DNA of 57,946 nucleotides from Flavobacteriales bacterium (lineage in GTDB: Bacteria; Bacteroidota; Bacteroidia; Flavobacteriales_D; UBA2798): NCBI GenBank assembly GCA_019694795.1, contig JAIBBF010000016.1:1-57946 (forward strand), written 5' to 3'. A model generated the notes under the pieces. That model was not told where the DNA came from. It did no database searches and saw only the letters and a list, made by a program, of their open reading frames with translations. Both the position numbers and the translations under genes were made by a program. Positions 39,543 through 47,179 of the stretch are shown here, in pieces. Position 1 is the stretch's first letter; each line of letters begins with the position of its first letter.

Positions 39543-40463
39543 ATGAAACTCCGAATCCTTTGTACAGGTATTATTTTAATGATCCCTTGTTTTTCATTCA
39601 CTGCTTTATCACAAGGTGATGCAAAAGAAGAAAAAAGTGATCCGCTAAAATTACGTGCTCAGATTTTATTGCTCGATTATGGATTGGGTAGTTTATACAA
39701 TGGCGGATTTATGGGGATACACAGCGGTATTCGTCTGGAGAGTTATTTGTTAAAAGGGAAATTAATTCCCGAGATCATTTATAAGCGTGGTTGGCTCGAT
39801 ATTGAAAAGCTGACCTATAAGTACGATGAAATGAAACCTTTTTCGGAGATGAAAATCGGTGTGCGTTTTGGAATGAGTGAAGCCGGAAAAGCAAGCTGGA
39901 GGAATTTGCGTTGCATCGACCGGACAGAACGAAGCGGAAATATCATTACCACTTATTATGAGCAGGAAAAAGTGACCGGTGTATTGCATTTTGGTTTTGC
40001 AGGCGGACTATATTTCAGTCGCGGTTTTGCGGGGAATCCTTTTACAGAGGAATCTCAAATGGAGGGATCCATATTTACAAGTTCTCAATCGGTATACGGC
40101 GGTATTGCTATTACGAAGATGAAGAACAATGAAATCAAACGATACAGCAGCGGGAATGAATGTCGCTGGGATAAATACACGCAATATTATATTCATGCCC
40201 TGTATTCCGTGCATCACACCCTTGGTGATGTTTATTATTACGGCGGATCTTCCAGTCCGATCGACGGAAGTACAACTTTTCCCGCAATACCATCCAAACG
40301 CGAATACCTGCGCGATTTTCGTCCATTCGGACTTGTCGTTGGTTTTGAAGACGGAAGAATGCGCAGAGGATTTATCGGCAATTACGAAGCCGGATTTATT
40401 CCCGGATTAAAAGGGAACGGATTTTATTTTAAAGCAGGTGCTAATATTGCTATTGGGATGTAA
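39543..40463 (+). CDS. secreted beta-rich protein of unknown function
   Basis: This 306-residue protein has a signal peptide ending near FTALSQ. The mature part is rich in Gly, Tyr and short alternating strands (GGFMGIHSGIRLESYL, GVLHFGFAGGLYFSRGF, FYFKAGANIAIGM), which suggests an outer-membrane barrel or surface-exposed beta protein. Two cysteines (RNLRCIDR and GNECRWD) could pair. It is isolated, between a terminator and the Rrf2 promoter. I do not recognise the family. Confidence 0.6.
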   Translation: MKLRILCTGIILMIPCFSFTALSQGDAKEEKSDPLKLRAQILLLDYGLGSLYNGGFMGIHSGIRLESYLLKGKLIPEIIYKRGWLDIEKLTYKYDEMKPFSEMKIGVRFGMSEAGKASWRNLRCIDRTERSGNIITTYYEQEKVTGVLHFGFAGGLYFSRGFAGNPFTEESQMEGSIFTSSQSVYGGIAITKMKNNEIKRYSSGNECRWDKYTQYYIHALYSVHHTLGDVYYYGGSSSPIDGSTTFPAIPSKREYLRDFRPFGLVVGFEDGRMRRGFIGNYEAGFIPGLKGNGFYFKAGANIAIGM

Positions 40464-40551
40464 GAAGTGAATCACAGGGTATTCATTGAGATCACCATTT
40501 GAAAACCAGTCTTTTTCTGAGCTTATGGGTTGATTTTTAAGGTTCAATTAA

Positions 40552-40579
40552 AATTAAAGGACAAATTTGTCTTTTAATT
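40552..40579 (+). promoter_or_regulatory. 28-bp near-perfect palindrome, candidate Rrf2 operator
   Basis: The core GGACAAATTTGTC lies inside AATTAAA...TTTTAATT arms; only one pair of positions breaks the 28-bp symmetry. It covers the -33 box and the spacer of the rrf2 promoter, ending nine bases before the -7 box. A regulator bound here would block RNA polymerase, so autoregulation by the downstream Rrf2 protein is the natural inference. Confidence 0.6.
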
Positions 40580-40596
40580 AAAAACAATTATCTTTG
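40566..40596 (+). promoter_or_regulatory. promoter of the rrf2-ric module
   Basis: TTTG at 40566-40569, a 19-base spacer and TATCTTTG at 40589-40596 match the Bacteroidota promoter consensus exactly. Transcription would start a few bases before the rrf2 ATG at 40611. Confidence 0.7.
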
Positions 40597-40610
40597 TATA
40601 AAACAATGAT

Positions 40611-41045
40611 ATGTTTTCCAAGGCTTGCGAATACGCCATACGTGCTACACTTTATATTGCTGTTCAATCTGAAAAAGGGGAGCGTTGCGGTATTAAGGAA
40701 ATAGCGGCATCGATCGATTCTCCGGAAGCGTTTACGGCAAAGATTCTTCAGACCTTAAGCAGAAATAAAATTATAGAATCAGTTAAGGGGCCCAACGGAG
40801 GATTTTTCATTGAACCGACACAAGCTAAAAAAATAAAACTCAGTGAAATTGTTTTTGCTATAGATGGCGATGGCGTGTATAAGGGGTGTGGACTCGGTTT
40901 AAATGATTGCAATGCCAAAAAACCTTGTCCGGTACACAATCAGTTTAAACAAATCCGGGATGATTTACGGAAAATGCTGGAAAGTACCAGCGTAAACGAA
41001 TTATCACATAACATTCACAAGGGCGGTGCTGTATTAAAACGATAA
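40611..41045 (+). CDS. Rrf2-family transcriptional regulator, probable iron-sulfur/NO sensor
   Basis: The 144-residue protein has the Rrf2 winged-helix start (FSKACEYAIRATLYIA), the recognition region ASIDSPEAFTAKILQTLSR and the wing KGPNGGFF. Three cysteines, Cys93, Cys100 and Cys106, in KGCGLGLNDCNAKKPC have the spacing used by IscR and NsrR to hold an iron-sulfur cluster. Its promoter is covered by a palindrome, and the ric gene for repair of nitrosative or oxidative iron-sulfur damage lies three genes downstream. I infer a repressor relieved when its cluster reacts with NO or is lost; the exact signal is unproven. Confidence 0.9.
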   Translation: MFSKACEYAIRATLYIAVQSEKGERCGIKEIAASIDSPEAFTAKILQTLSRNKIIESVKGPNGGFFIEPTQAKKIKLSEIVFAIDGDGVYKGCGLGLNDCNAKKPCPVHNQFKQIRDDLRKMLESTSVNELSHNIHKGGAVLKR

Positions 41046-41060
41046 AAAAATTTGCACTAA

Positions 41061-41083
41061 TAAAGGATAAAAAGGTCTTTTTA
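41061..41083 (+). promoter_or_regulatory. second, degenerate copy of the Rrf2 operator
   Basis: AAAGGATAAAAAGGTCTTTT (41062-41081) matches the core of the rrf2 palindrome at 16 of 20 positions. It is followed directly by TAACTTTT (41082-41089), a near -7 box, and by the ATG at 41096. The small membrane-protein gene may therefore have its own promoter under the same regulator. Confidence 0.4.
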
Positions 41084-41095
41084 ACTTTTAAAAAA

Positions 41096-41413
41096 ATGGA
41101 ACAGAGAAAAAATCAATCAGAATCTGCAAGCCTCGGATGGCTGGAACTGCAGTCGCAAAAATTTGAAGAGGGGAGGTTTGCCTGGATGACCATCCTTATC
41201 ACCTTTCAAAGCTGTTTAGGCTCTATTGCCTGTATGTATCTTTTGAAAGGAAATAGCACTGCCTGGTTACTGGCAGGATGTGCAATGATTACCATGGCAT
41301 CTAACGCTATGTTTATAGCACAGGCTCCGGGAAAAATTTGTTTACTGGTATTTTATGCCAGCGTTCTTATCAATACACTATTAATTATTGTAGCCTATAG
41401 TGGAATCGCTTAA
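41096..41413 (+). CDS. small membrane protein in the Rrf2-Ric module
   Basis: The 105-residue protein starts with a charged, soluble stretch (about 28 residues) followed by three hydrophobic helices (WMTILITFQSCLGSIACMYLL, AWLLAGCAMITMASNAMFI, ICLLVFYASVLINTLLIIV in outline). It has three cysteines inside or near helices but no heme- or metal-binding pattern that I can recognise. It lies 50 bases after the Rrf2 gene behind a second candidate operator, so it is probably part of the same stress response. Function is unknown. Confidence 0.6.
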   Translation: MEQRKNQSESASLGWLELQSQKFEEGRFAWMTILITFQSCLGSIACMYLLKGNSTAWLLAGCAMITMASNAMFIAQAPGKICLLVFYASVLINTLLIIVAYSGIA

Positions 41414-41485
41414 TGAAAAACTGAAACCGTTTGTTCGATTAACCTCGGACGCTTTCTGTTTTAGTTGAAAATTAAATTCTGAATC

Positions 41486-41899
41486 ATGCTTATTGCAATT
41501 ATTTTTTTGTGGATTGGATTTGTAACTGCCATTAGTTTTATGGAAGCCTGGATTAAATTTTTAGCTCCCGGTGTTACATTGTCCGTAGGACTGAGCATAG
41601 GAAGATTGGTTTTTCGTGCGTTGAATGTTGTTGAATGGCTTTTTTGTTTCACCCTTATTGGTTTACACATATTCTTTTTGGTGAATCCGGAAAAGCGCTT
41701 CCTATTGCTCTTTCTTTTATGTGGAATTATCCTGGTGCTTCAGACCCTCTGGTTACTGCCTGCATTGGATGAGCGTGCTTTAAAATGGTTGAGGAATGAA
41801 AATCCCGGTCCATCTTCATTGCACAGGTATTATGTTTTGCTCGAAATAATAAAATTAAGCCTTCTCATTTATGCCGGAGTGCTGGCCTGTCAACATTAA
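41486..41899 (+). CDS. four-helix membrane protein in the Rrf2-Ric module
   Basis: The 137-residue protein has four predicted membrane helices (MLIAIIFLWIGFVTAISF, NVVEWLFCFTLIGLHIFFL, FLLLFLLCGIILVLQTLWLL and YVLLEIIKLSLLIYAGVL). Its loops hold a conserved-looking SIGRLVFRALN and a Pro/Arg-rich segment. The architecture resembles small DUF4149/TMEM205-like proteins, but I do not claim that identity. The ric ATG follows ten bases after its stop, so the two are almost certainly co-transcribed. Confidence 0.6.
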   Translation: MLIAIIFLWIGFVTAISFMEAWIKFLAPGVTLSVGLSIGRLVFRALNVVEWLFCFTLIGLHIFFLVNPEKRFLLLFLLCGIILVLQTLWLLPALDERALKWLRNENPGPSSLHRYYVLLEIIKLSLLIYAGVLACQH

Positions 41900-41909
41900 A
41901 ACTTTGAAT

Positions 41910-42644
41910 ATGAAAATTGAAACTGAACATACTATTGGGTCCATCGTAGCGGAAGACTATCGTACGGCCTCGGTATTTCAATCCATGGGTATTGATTTTT
42001 GTTGCCGTGGAAACCGAACTTTACAGGAGGTCTGTGATGAACGGTCGATTGATACCGATTTATTACTCCACACACTTGAGGAGGTTAGGCAAACTAAAAT
42101 CGCCGACGATCAGGAGTATCATTTGTGGAACCCAGTATTTCTATGTGATTACATTGAGCGGGTTCACCATACCTATGTAAATGAAAAAATTCTGCAGATT
42201 CAACCTCTACTTGAAAAATTATGCCGTGTGCATGGTAAAGCGCATCCTGAATTGTTTCGTATTCGCGAATTGTTTTTGGAATCAGCCGGTGAATTGAGTC
42301 AGCATATGAAAAAAGAAGAGCTGATTTTATTCCCGTATATCCGAAAGCTGAATAAGCCAGGTGATGAAGGAAGGTCTTTTATTGCGTCTTCTCCTTTCGG
42401 AAGCATACAAAATCCGATTGCCATGATGCAAAGTGAACATATACAGGAAGGAGAACGATTTGCAGAAATTGCTCAACTTAGTTCCGCTTACAATCCGCCT
42501 GCAGATGCCTGTGCAACCTATCGCGTTACCTACGCTTTATTGAACGAATTTGAAAGAGATTTACATCTGCATATTCATCTGGAAAATAATATACTTTTTC
42601 CTAAAGCCTTGCAAATGGAAAAGAACCAACTTCCTGCTGAATAA
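41910..42644 (+). CDS. ric: iron-sulfur cluster repair di-iron protein (Ric/ScdA/YtfE)
   Basis: From the ATG at 41910 the protein has 244 residues. The N-terminal ScdA_N domain contains GIDFCCRGNRTL with the paired cysteines. The C-terminal hemerythrin-like four-helix bundle provides the di-iron ligands: VHHTYV, HGKAHPEL, SQHMKKEELILFPYI, QSEHIQEGE and LHLHIHLENNILFPKAL. Such proteins restore iron-sulfur clusters damaged by nitric oxide or peroxide. The gene closes a module headed by an Rrf2 regulator, which supports a nitrosative-stress role. A start at 41871 would overlap the previous gene and add an unrelated stretch. Confidence 0.93.
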   Translation: MKIETEHTIGSIVAEDYRTASVFQSMGIDFCCRGNRTLQEVCDERSIDTDLLLHTLEEVRQTKIADDQEYHLWNPVFLCDYIERVHHTYVNEKILQIQPLLEKLCRVHGKAHPELFRIRELFLESAGELSQHMKKEELILFPYIRKLNKPGDEGRSFIASSPFGSIQNPIAMMQSEHIQEGERFAEIAQLSSAYNPPADACATYRVTYALLNEFERDLHLHIHLENNILFPKALQMEKNQLPAE

Positions 42645-42660
42645 TTCCGGGAACGATGGT

Positions 42661-43485
42661 CTAAAATTTCCTTGAATAGCCAACAAAGGGAAGGGCGGGT
42701 ATAATCTGACTGATGTCTTTAGAAACCAATAACCCGATATCGAATGCATTTTTTCGACTCATTAACCGGACACCATAAATTCCAAGATAATTTTTTTGGT
42801 TTTCGGAAATGAAGAAATAATTTTCGGTCATGATGCCAATATTATTTCCTGCACGAACCTGACCTGAAAATGTAAAGGCAGGATTTTTACCAAATTCTCC
42901 GGCACGGTTGGTTATTCCTATTCCCATTGTCATATGATCATCGTTTGTACCATAAGTGGCCAGAGCAAAACCAATACCATTCATGCGGTTTCCAAAACTC
43001 CGGTTGAGCAATGCAATTCCCAATGCACCAAAACCCAGATGGAAATTTTTTGCCACTTTGGTTGCCCATTTTGGACTAATAAAAAAAGTGGGCCGGCCGA
43101 ATAAACTTGAAATTAATTCCATTCCTATTCCCAGCGTAAAATGGTTTCCGATTCCAAAAAATACACTAATCGTAGTTAGCATTAAATTTCGGTAGTAACC
43201 CGTACCCGAAGCGAGGGGGATGGCTGAAGGACAAAAAAAGTAACGTGAAGGATGAGGATTCGGGTAGGTGAATTCCTCATTGGTATCATAATATTCTGTT
43301 TTTTTTATTTGCTGAACGTTTAAGCGGATTTCAACACCATTACTGGTGATGGTGAGTTGAACGCTATCCCGTTGGGTAATTACCACGGTGTATTCATCAC
43401 CATTTTTCATGGTGACCAGTGCCAGCCTTTTTATTTTTGAGGAATCGGTTTCATCGGGATCTTTATCCTCCATTTGTTGCAGCAA
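42661..43485 (-). CDS. exported beta-rich protein, 5' part separated by a frameshift
   Basis: This frame encodes 274 residues from a TTG at 43485. After a short Lys/Asp-rich region comes a small beta domain (ALVTMKNGDEYTVVITQRDS) and then Gly-rich strands suggesting an outer-membrane barrel. It lacks a signal peptide, but one is present just upstream in another frame (43497-43586). A single-base insertion or deletion between about 43504 and 43520 would join them into a normal 300-residue exported protein. The gene is therefore either inactivated or affected by a sequencing error. Function is unknown. It converges with ric. Confidence 0.6.
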   Translation of the reverse strand: MLQQMEDKDPDETDSSKIKRLALVTMKNGDEYTVVITQRDSVQLTITSNGVEIRLNVQQIKKTEYYDTNEEFTYPNPHPSRYFFCPSAIPLASGTGYYRNLMLTTISVFFGIGNHFTLGIGMELISSLFGRPTFFISPKWATKVAKNFHLGFGALGIALLNRSFGNRMNGIGFALATYGTNDDHMTMGIGITNRAGEFGKNPAFTFSGQVRAGNNIGIMTENYFFISENQKNYLGIYGVRLMSRKNAFDIGLLVSKDISQIIPALPFVGYSRKF

Positions 43486-43496
43486 GTCCGCATGGA

Positions 43497-43586
43497 CTAT
43501 TCCTGAAGAATCTGTCCTTGATTAAGCCAATTTTGGGCATATGGGAAAAAGAGAAACAGGATCTGAAAAGGGATTAACTTTTTCAT
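43497..43586 (-). other. detached signal-peptide fragment of the preceding gene
   Basis: An ATG at 43586 opens a 29-codon frame, MKKLIPFQILFLFFPYAQ followed by NWLNQG, ending at TAG. It is a textbook signal peptide with a YAQ cleavage site, out of frame with the downstream 274-codon frame. Confidence 0.55.
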
Positions 43587-43703
43587 CGCTTTTGAATTAG
43601 TGATACAAAATTGATGAAAGACAAATGAAAAGTGCTTAACCTGAGTTAATATTTGCGGAAGGCGAAACGACCTATTGAAATACGCTCAAATAAAACACTG
43701 TAT

Positions 43704-44657
43704 TTAATTTAACCCGGTAGCGTCCATCGATTTCTCCTTAAGAATACGTGCAATTTTTCCATAATTCCATTCAGCAGGTTTATATTGCTGCAACTCTTTC
43801 AAAACATAAACACACAAAGATTCCAGTTCGGTTCTGGATGAATTGGCCTTAAAATCGCTATGCATGGAACTGGTGCTGGAATAGGGGAGTGATTTCCATT
43901 TTTCGATGGTTTTCATTCGAAGTTCAGGATGAATGTGAATCTGTTTAAAGTTGGCCAGTTGAAGGATTTCATCCAATAGGGAAAGTAAATCCGTATAGGA
44001 ATCTTCTTGCGCCAATACTTCACCTATGGTGCGATCATAACAAGAAGTGATGCACGCAATAGGGGAAAGGAAAATATATTTTTCCCAAACGGTCGATTGA
44101 ATTTCCGTTGTTAAGTTCGCTTCGATTTCGGATTGAACGAGAAGTTGAAACAAGAGATGTAATCGTTCATCTTCTTTTTGGGGAAATCCGAAAAATAATT
44201 TTTGAATGTTCCCGCTGTTCTCAATGATACCGGGAGCTATTTTTCGTGCAACAATATAAACACAAGCATCAGCAACAGCGTGATTAGGGAATTGATGGTT
44301 GATTTTTTCATGATGATCAATTCCATTGAGCAAAGGAATAATCACGGTATTGGAATGAAGGTTGTTGGAAATATCGTGGAGGACCTTCTCCAGATCATAA
44401 CTTTTGCAGGCAATAAAAATAAAATCGAATCGATGCGATGAATCAAACTGATCGCCGGCATGAAAGGGATGTGCCATCAAGGTTCCGGTGGTTGTTCTGA
44501 CTTCTAATCCCTTCTCCCTGATTTTTTCTAAATGGGGACCACGGACCAGGAATGAAATTTCAACCTCCGGATTGCTCTTATAAAAGGCAGCCAGTTTTCC
44601 TCCGAAAAATCCACCAACACCTCCAATTCCGGCGATTAATATTTTTGTTTTTTTCAT
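43704..44657 (-). CDS. panE: ketopantoate reductase-like protein (2-dehydropantoate 2-reductase)
   Basis: From the ATG at 44657 the protein has 317 residues. It begins with the NADPH-binding Rossmann motif KILIAGIGGVGGFFGGKL, has the ApbA blocks FIFIACKSYDLE and VIIPLLNGIDHHE, and the C-terminal catalytic region VWEKYIFLSPIACITSCYD and SLPYSSTSSMHSDF. In pantothenate synthesis PanE reduces ketopantoate to pantoate. Many ApbA-family paralogues have other substrates, and no other pan genes are adjacent, so the substrate is not certain. The start lies 11 bases after the stop of the Cys-Gly-tail gene, which suggests co-transcription. Confidence 0.82.
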   Translation of the reverse strand: MKKTKILIAGIGGVGGFFGGKLAAFYKSNPEVEISFLVRGPHLEKIREKGLEVRTTTGTLMAHPFHAGDQFDSSHRFDFIFIACKSYDLEKVLHDISNNLHSNTVIIPLLNGIDHHEKINHQFPNHAVADACVYIVARKIAPGIIENSGNIQKLFFGFPQKEDERLHLLFQLLVQSEIEANLTTEIQSTVWEKYIFLSPIACITSCYDRTIGEVLAQEDSYTDLLSLLDEILQLANFKQIHIHPELRMKTIEKWKSLPYSSTSSMHSDFKANSSRTELESLCVYVLKELQQYKPAEWNYGKIARILKEKSMDATGLN

Positions 44658-44668
44658 GTTCAATTTTT

Positions 44669-45412
44669 TTAAGCTCCTCCACATCCGCCACAACCACTAC
44701 ATCCGCTACAACCGCTACAACCATCACCCGAGCAGGAAGAGCAACCAAAATCGGTAGTGGTAAAACTAAAACAACCTTCACCATTGTAGGTGCCATAGGA
44801 GGAATAAATGGTTGCTTTCACTAGTTCGTCGAGATAATTTATTTCTGAACTGTTGATTCCTTTTAGCAGATAAATATTTCCATGCAGGGAACGAATTACA
44901 GCTATCGCTTTTTCGCGGTCTTCTTTGATCAGGTATTGCAATTGCCGCTCCATATTCCCTATCTCTTCGAGGAGTTCATTTCTTGCGTTTTCACCCAAAT
45001 CATTAAGGCGAAAGCGATTAAAAATGCGCTGAAAAATATTCTGACTAAAAAACAATCGTATTCCGGAATGTTTTATCAATTGATAATTGAACTCTGGTTC
45101 AGTTCCCGTATTCTGATAAATTATTTTACTGTACTTCTGCATAATGATGCGGATGCCGGGACTTTTTTGAAAGGGACTGATAAACGGTTTTTCGAAGTGA
45201 TGCGGATGGTAGGCATCAAAAAGAACTCCGCGCTGAATGTATTTTATCTCACGCGATTTTCTGGATCCTTGTTTGATTTCAGTCGTGATTTCCAATACCT
45301 GACGAAGTAATAAATCGGCCAGGGTAAGTTTTAGCACTTCTTTGTGATTTGCTTTATTGTTGTAGAGCAAAATCAGGTTTTCGGCAGGACGAATTTGTTC
45401 GAGATACATCAT
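44669..45412 (-). CDS. protein with Cys-Gly repeat tail, TIGR04222-like
   Basis: The 247-residue protein is soluble, helical and basic over its first 200 residues (VLKLTLADLLLRQVLEI, RQLQYLIKEDREKAIAVI). It ends in a tail of about 37 residues with eight cysteines, finishing CSGCSGCSGCGGCGGA. This tail and the helical LTLADLL-type domain resemble TIGR04222-type proteins, which usually also have membrane segments that this one lacks. The start overlaps the stop of a glycine-rich-domain-like gene (ATGA), a neighbour pairing known for that family. A metal-binding or modified-peptide tail is possible; the role is unknown. Confidence 0.65.
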   Translation of the reverse strand: MMYLEQIRPAENLILLYNNKANHKEVLKLTLADLLLRQVLEITTEIKQGSRKSREIKYIQRGVLFDAYHPHHFEKPFISPFQKSPGIRIIMQKYSKIIYQNTGTEPEFNYQLIKHSGIRLFFSQNIFQRIFNRFRLNDLGENARNELLEEIGNMERQLQYLIKEDREKAIAVIRSLHGNIYLLKGINSSEINYLDELVKATIYSSYGTYNGEGCFSFTTTDFGCSSCSGDGCSGCSGCSGCGGCGGA

Positions 45413-45906
45413 TTTTTTAAACGATGAAATTTAGAAATTACCCAATAGCGATTCATGTTGACACGGCGGAATTCTATTTCGCTGAAACGAATTGAAGATT
45501 CCGGCCAAATGTCTTTTGGTGCTTCATAACCGAAATAGTGTTTATACCTCATTAAGGTGTTTTGGTAGAGGTTCACATATTTGTTTCGCTCCTGATTACC
45601 GCCTTTGGTTGGACCATGGTGAACCGGGTGCCCCAGAATCTCACCGCAGAATTCTTCCCAATAGGAATGGGTGTAGATTAAATGCAAATGCCAGACCTGA
45701 TCTACCTGGTCGGAAGGTGTTAAAGGTTCTTTACAAACGGAAATCAAAAACATAAACTTTTTGTATTCTTCAATGGCCCGAAGTGCAAATTCGATGCTCC
45801 AACCATTTTCACGCGCCAAACGATCAGAAAAACTGAAGTCCACATCGGGATCGTCGAGCTCGAAGTTTTTTATTTTGGTCCAGAATAATACGTGTTCCTG
45901 ATTCAC
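45409..45906 (-). CDS. glycine-rich domain-containing (GRDP-like) protein
   Basis: The 165-residue protein lacks a signal peptide. It contains the conserved His-rich core of the glycine-rich-domain-protein family: DQVDQVWHLHLIYTHSYWE, then CGEILGHPVHHGPTKGG, followed by a helix YQNTLMRYKHYFGYEAPKDIWP. The family (DUF1399 in plants) is uncharacterised in bacteria; the clustered histidines and acidic residues could bind a metal. It overlaps both neighbours by ATGA: a membrane protein upstream and the Cys-Gly-tail protein downstream. The three thus form a tight translational unit. Confidence 0.75.
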   Translation of the reverse strand: MNQEHVLFWTKIKNFELDDPDVDFSFSDRLARENGWSIEFALRAIEEYKKFMFLISVCKEPLTPSDQVDQVWHLHLIYTHSYWEEFCGEILGHPVHHGPTKGGNQERNKYVNLYQNTLMRYKHYFGYEAPKDIWPESSIRFSEIEFRRVNMNRYWVISKFHRLKK

Positions 45907-46301
45907 GCTTTCGGTGCTTTATGGTTCAGGTAAATGGAGATGGTAATTGCTAATGACAACAGCATTCCCGGAACTGAATAATCGATCCACCATTGGTAGG
46001 TGGTGTAGGTATGAAGATCGAGAAAGTTATTGTAAACGATGAAATAAATGAACATCACAAGGGTGCAAAGTAACAATGCGCTTTTCCAATAGTCTTTCAA
46101 TTTAAGCGGATGAAGATAAATGAGAAGTCCCGTGCTAACAAAAAAGATAGTCCAGCTAAGAACCATCATTGGAATAACACAAAGAAATCCATCGCATGGA
46201 ATTTGCGTTTGAATACCGGCGAAAACGGTCAGGTTAACGATCCAATAAAAAAGCGGAAGTAATTTTATGAATGTCATTTCGCTCTGCTTCTGGAAATTCA
46301 T
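45903..46301 (-). CDS. small four-helix membrane protein
   Basis: This is a membrane protein of about 132 residues with four helices (LLPLFYWIVNLTVFAGI, IPMMVLSWTIFFVSTGLLIYL, SALLLCTLVMFIYFIVY, SVPGMLLSLAITISIYL). I prefer the ATG at 46301, or possibly 46277, to an upstream start at 46316, because a -7-like TATCTTTC lies at 46311-46304 and transcription would begin near 46300. Two cysteines in an extracytoplasmic loop (PCDGFLC) could form a disulfide. It overlaps the GRDP-like gene. It does not belong to a family I can name. Confidence 0.6.
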   Translation of the reverse strand: MNFQKQSEMTFIKLLPLFYWIVNLTVFAGIQTQIPCDGFLCVIPMMVLSWTIFFVSTGLLIYLHPLKLKDYWKSALLLCTLVMFIYFIVYNNFLDLHTYTTYQWWIDYSVPGMLLSLAITISIYLNHKAPKA

Positions 46302-46346
46302 ATGAAAGATAAGCATTTTTGGCAGATGAGCAGAATGAGCATTTCC

Positions 46347-46712
46347 TTATGAATGTTGATTCATCTCGCTGGTATGGGTTTCGCGGACTTCAACACTGGT
46401 GTTTTTTCCGTTTAGAATAGGACATTCTTTTGCAATATTAATGGCCTCTTCCATGGTATTCACCCGAATGAGAATATATCCTGCCACCGAACAATTATCA
46501 CTTTCGTAGGGTCCTTCTTTTTGTTGTTTTCCCGGAAGCAGAACCGTTCCCTTTTTAGAAAAGTGATTGCCTCCCGGAATGAGTTGATTCTTTTCGCGAA
46601 TCGACTGAATCCAAACATTCCAGCTGTTCATGTATTCGATCATTTGTTCCTCACTGGGTTGTTGTGAAGGATCGCTGAGATTCATTCTGAAAAAGAGGGC
46701 AAATTCTTTCAT
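46347..46712 (-). CDS. YciI/DGPF-domain protein
   Basis: The 121-residue soluble protein has the YCII-related ferredoxin-like fold: strand KEFALFFRM, helix SEEQMIEYMNSWNVWIQSIREKN, strand GYILIRVNTMEEAINIAKECP and a final strand SVEVRET. Proteins of this family are common next to ECF sigma factors in Bacteroidota, but none is present here. Some YciI-like proteins act as small hydrolases or dehalogenases; no clear His/Asp pair can be assigned. It lies eight bases before the next membrane-protein gene's end, in an apparent leftward operon. Confidence 0.75.
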   Translation of the reverse strand: MKEFALFFRMNLSDPSQQPSEEQMIEYMNSWNVWIQSIREKNQLIPGGNHFSKKGTVLLPGKQQKEGPYESDNCSVAGYILIRVNTMEEAINIAKECPILNGKNTSVEVRETHTSEMNQHS

Positions 46713-46720
46713 GGTAGAGA

Positions 46721-47155
46721 TTAATTATTGGATGATTTGATTTTCGTCCATTTTAAAATGGCGGTAATACTATTGATCAGAAAGAATAATTGTCCGCCTA
46801 TAAACAAACAGATATAGGTGAATAATTGATAGCCTTCATTAAAATAGGGTGTCGACTGATTGATATTGGTCTGAATATTTTGAATGATAAAAACGTAAAT
46901 GAAAACCAATAATGGTGTTGCAAGGAGAAAATGAAAAATACCGGCAGCAAAGATGAGGTATCTACGCAAAATAAAATAGACGACTGCATAAAAAACTTGC
47001 ATCATGAATACCATTAGACCAATGTGACTGAATTGGATGATATAATAGGTGTCGTGGCAGTTCATTTCTAATTGTCCACCAATGGCAAGAGCAAGGACCA
47101 GAAAGAGGAGTCCCGATATTCCAAATAACCAATGAGGCAAAAGGAGTTGTTTCAT
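46721..47155 (-). CDS. small four-helix membrane protein with an oxidase-like HDTYY motif
   Basis: The 144-residue protein has four membrane helices (WLFGISGLLFLVLALAIGG, HIGLMVFMMQVFYAVVYFIL, GIFHFLLATPLLVFIYVFII, LFTYICLFIGGQLFFLI). Between helices one and two it has NCHDTYYIIQFSHIG, which looks like the HDTYY-V-x-H-F-H segment of heme-copper oxidase subunit I. The rest of the oxidase, including other heme ligands, is absent, so this is not a functional oxidase. It may be a derived small family or a chance resemblance. Confidence 0.6.
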   Translation of the reverse strand: MKQLLLPHWLFGISGLLFLVLALAIGGQLEMNCHDTYYIIQFSHIGLMVFMMQVFYAVVYFILRRYLIFAAGIFHFLLATPLLVFIYVFIIQNIQTNINQSTPYFNEGYQLFTYICLFIGGQLFFLINSITAILKWTKIKSSNN

Positions 47156-47179
47156 TTTTGTTCTTGTTCGTTTCCGGTA

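Noticed and set aside
41910-42644. Considering Ric as part of a hemerythrin oxygen sensor
   Set aside because: The N-terminal ScdA domain with paired cysteines and the regulator context fit iron-sulfur repair better.
44552-44824. Thr-rich plus-strand open frame opposite the Cys-Gly tail
   Set aside because: It is the antisense reading of the Cys/Gly codon repeats; the minus-strand frame is flanked by coupled genes.
46721-47155. Annotating this gene as a cytochrome oxidase subunit
   Set aside because: Only one short motif is shared; the length and the other heme and copper ligands do not fit.
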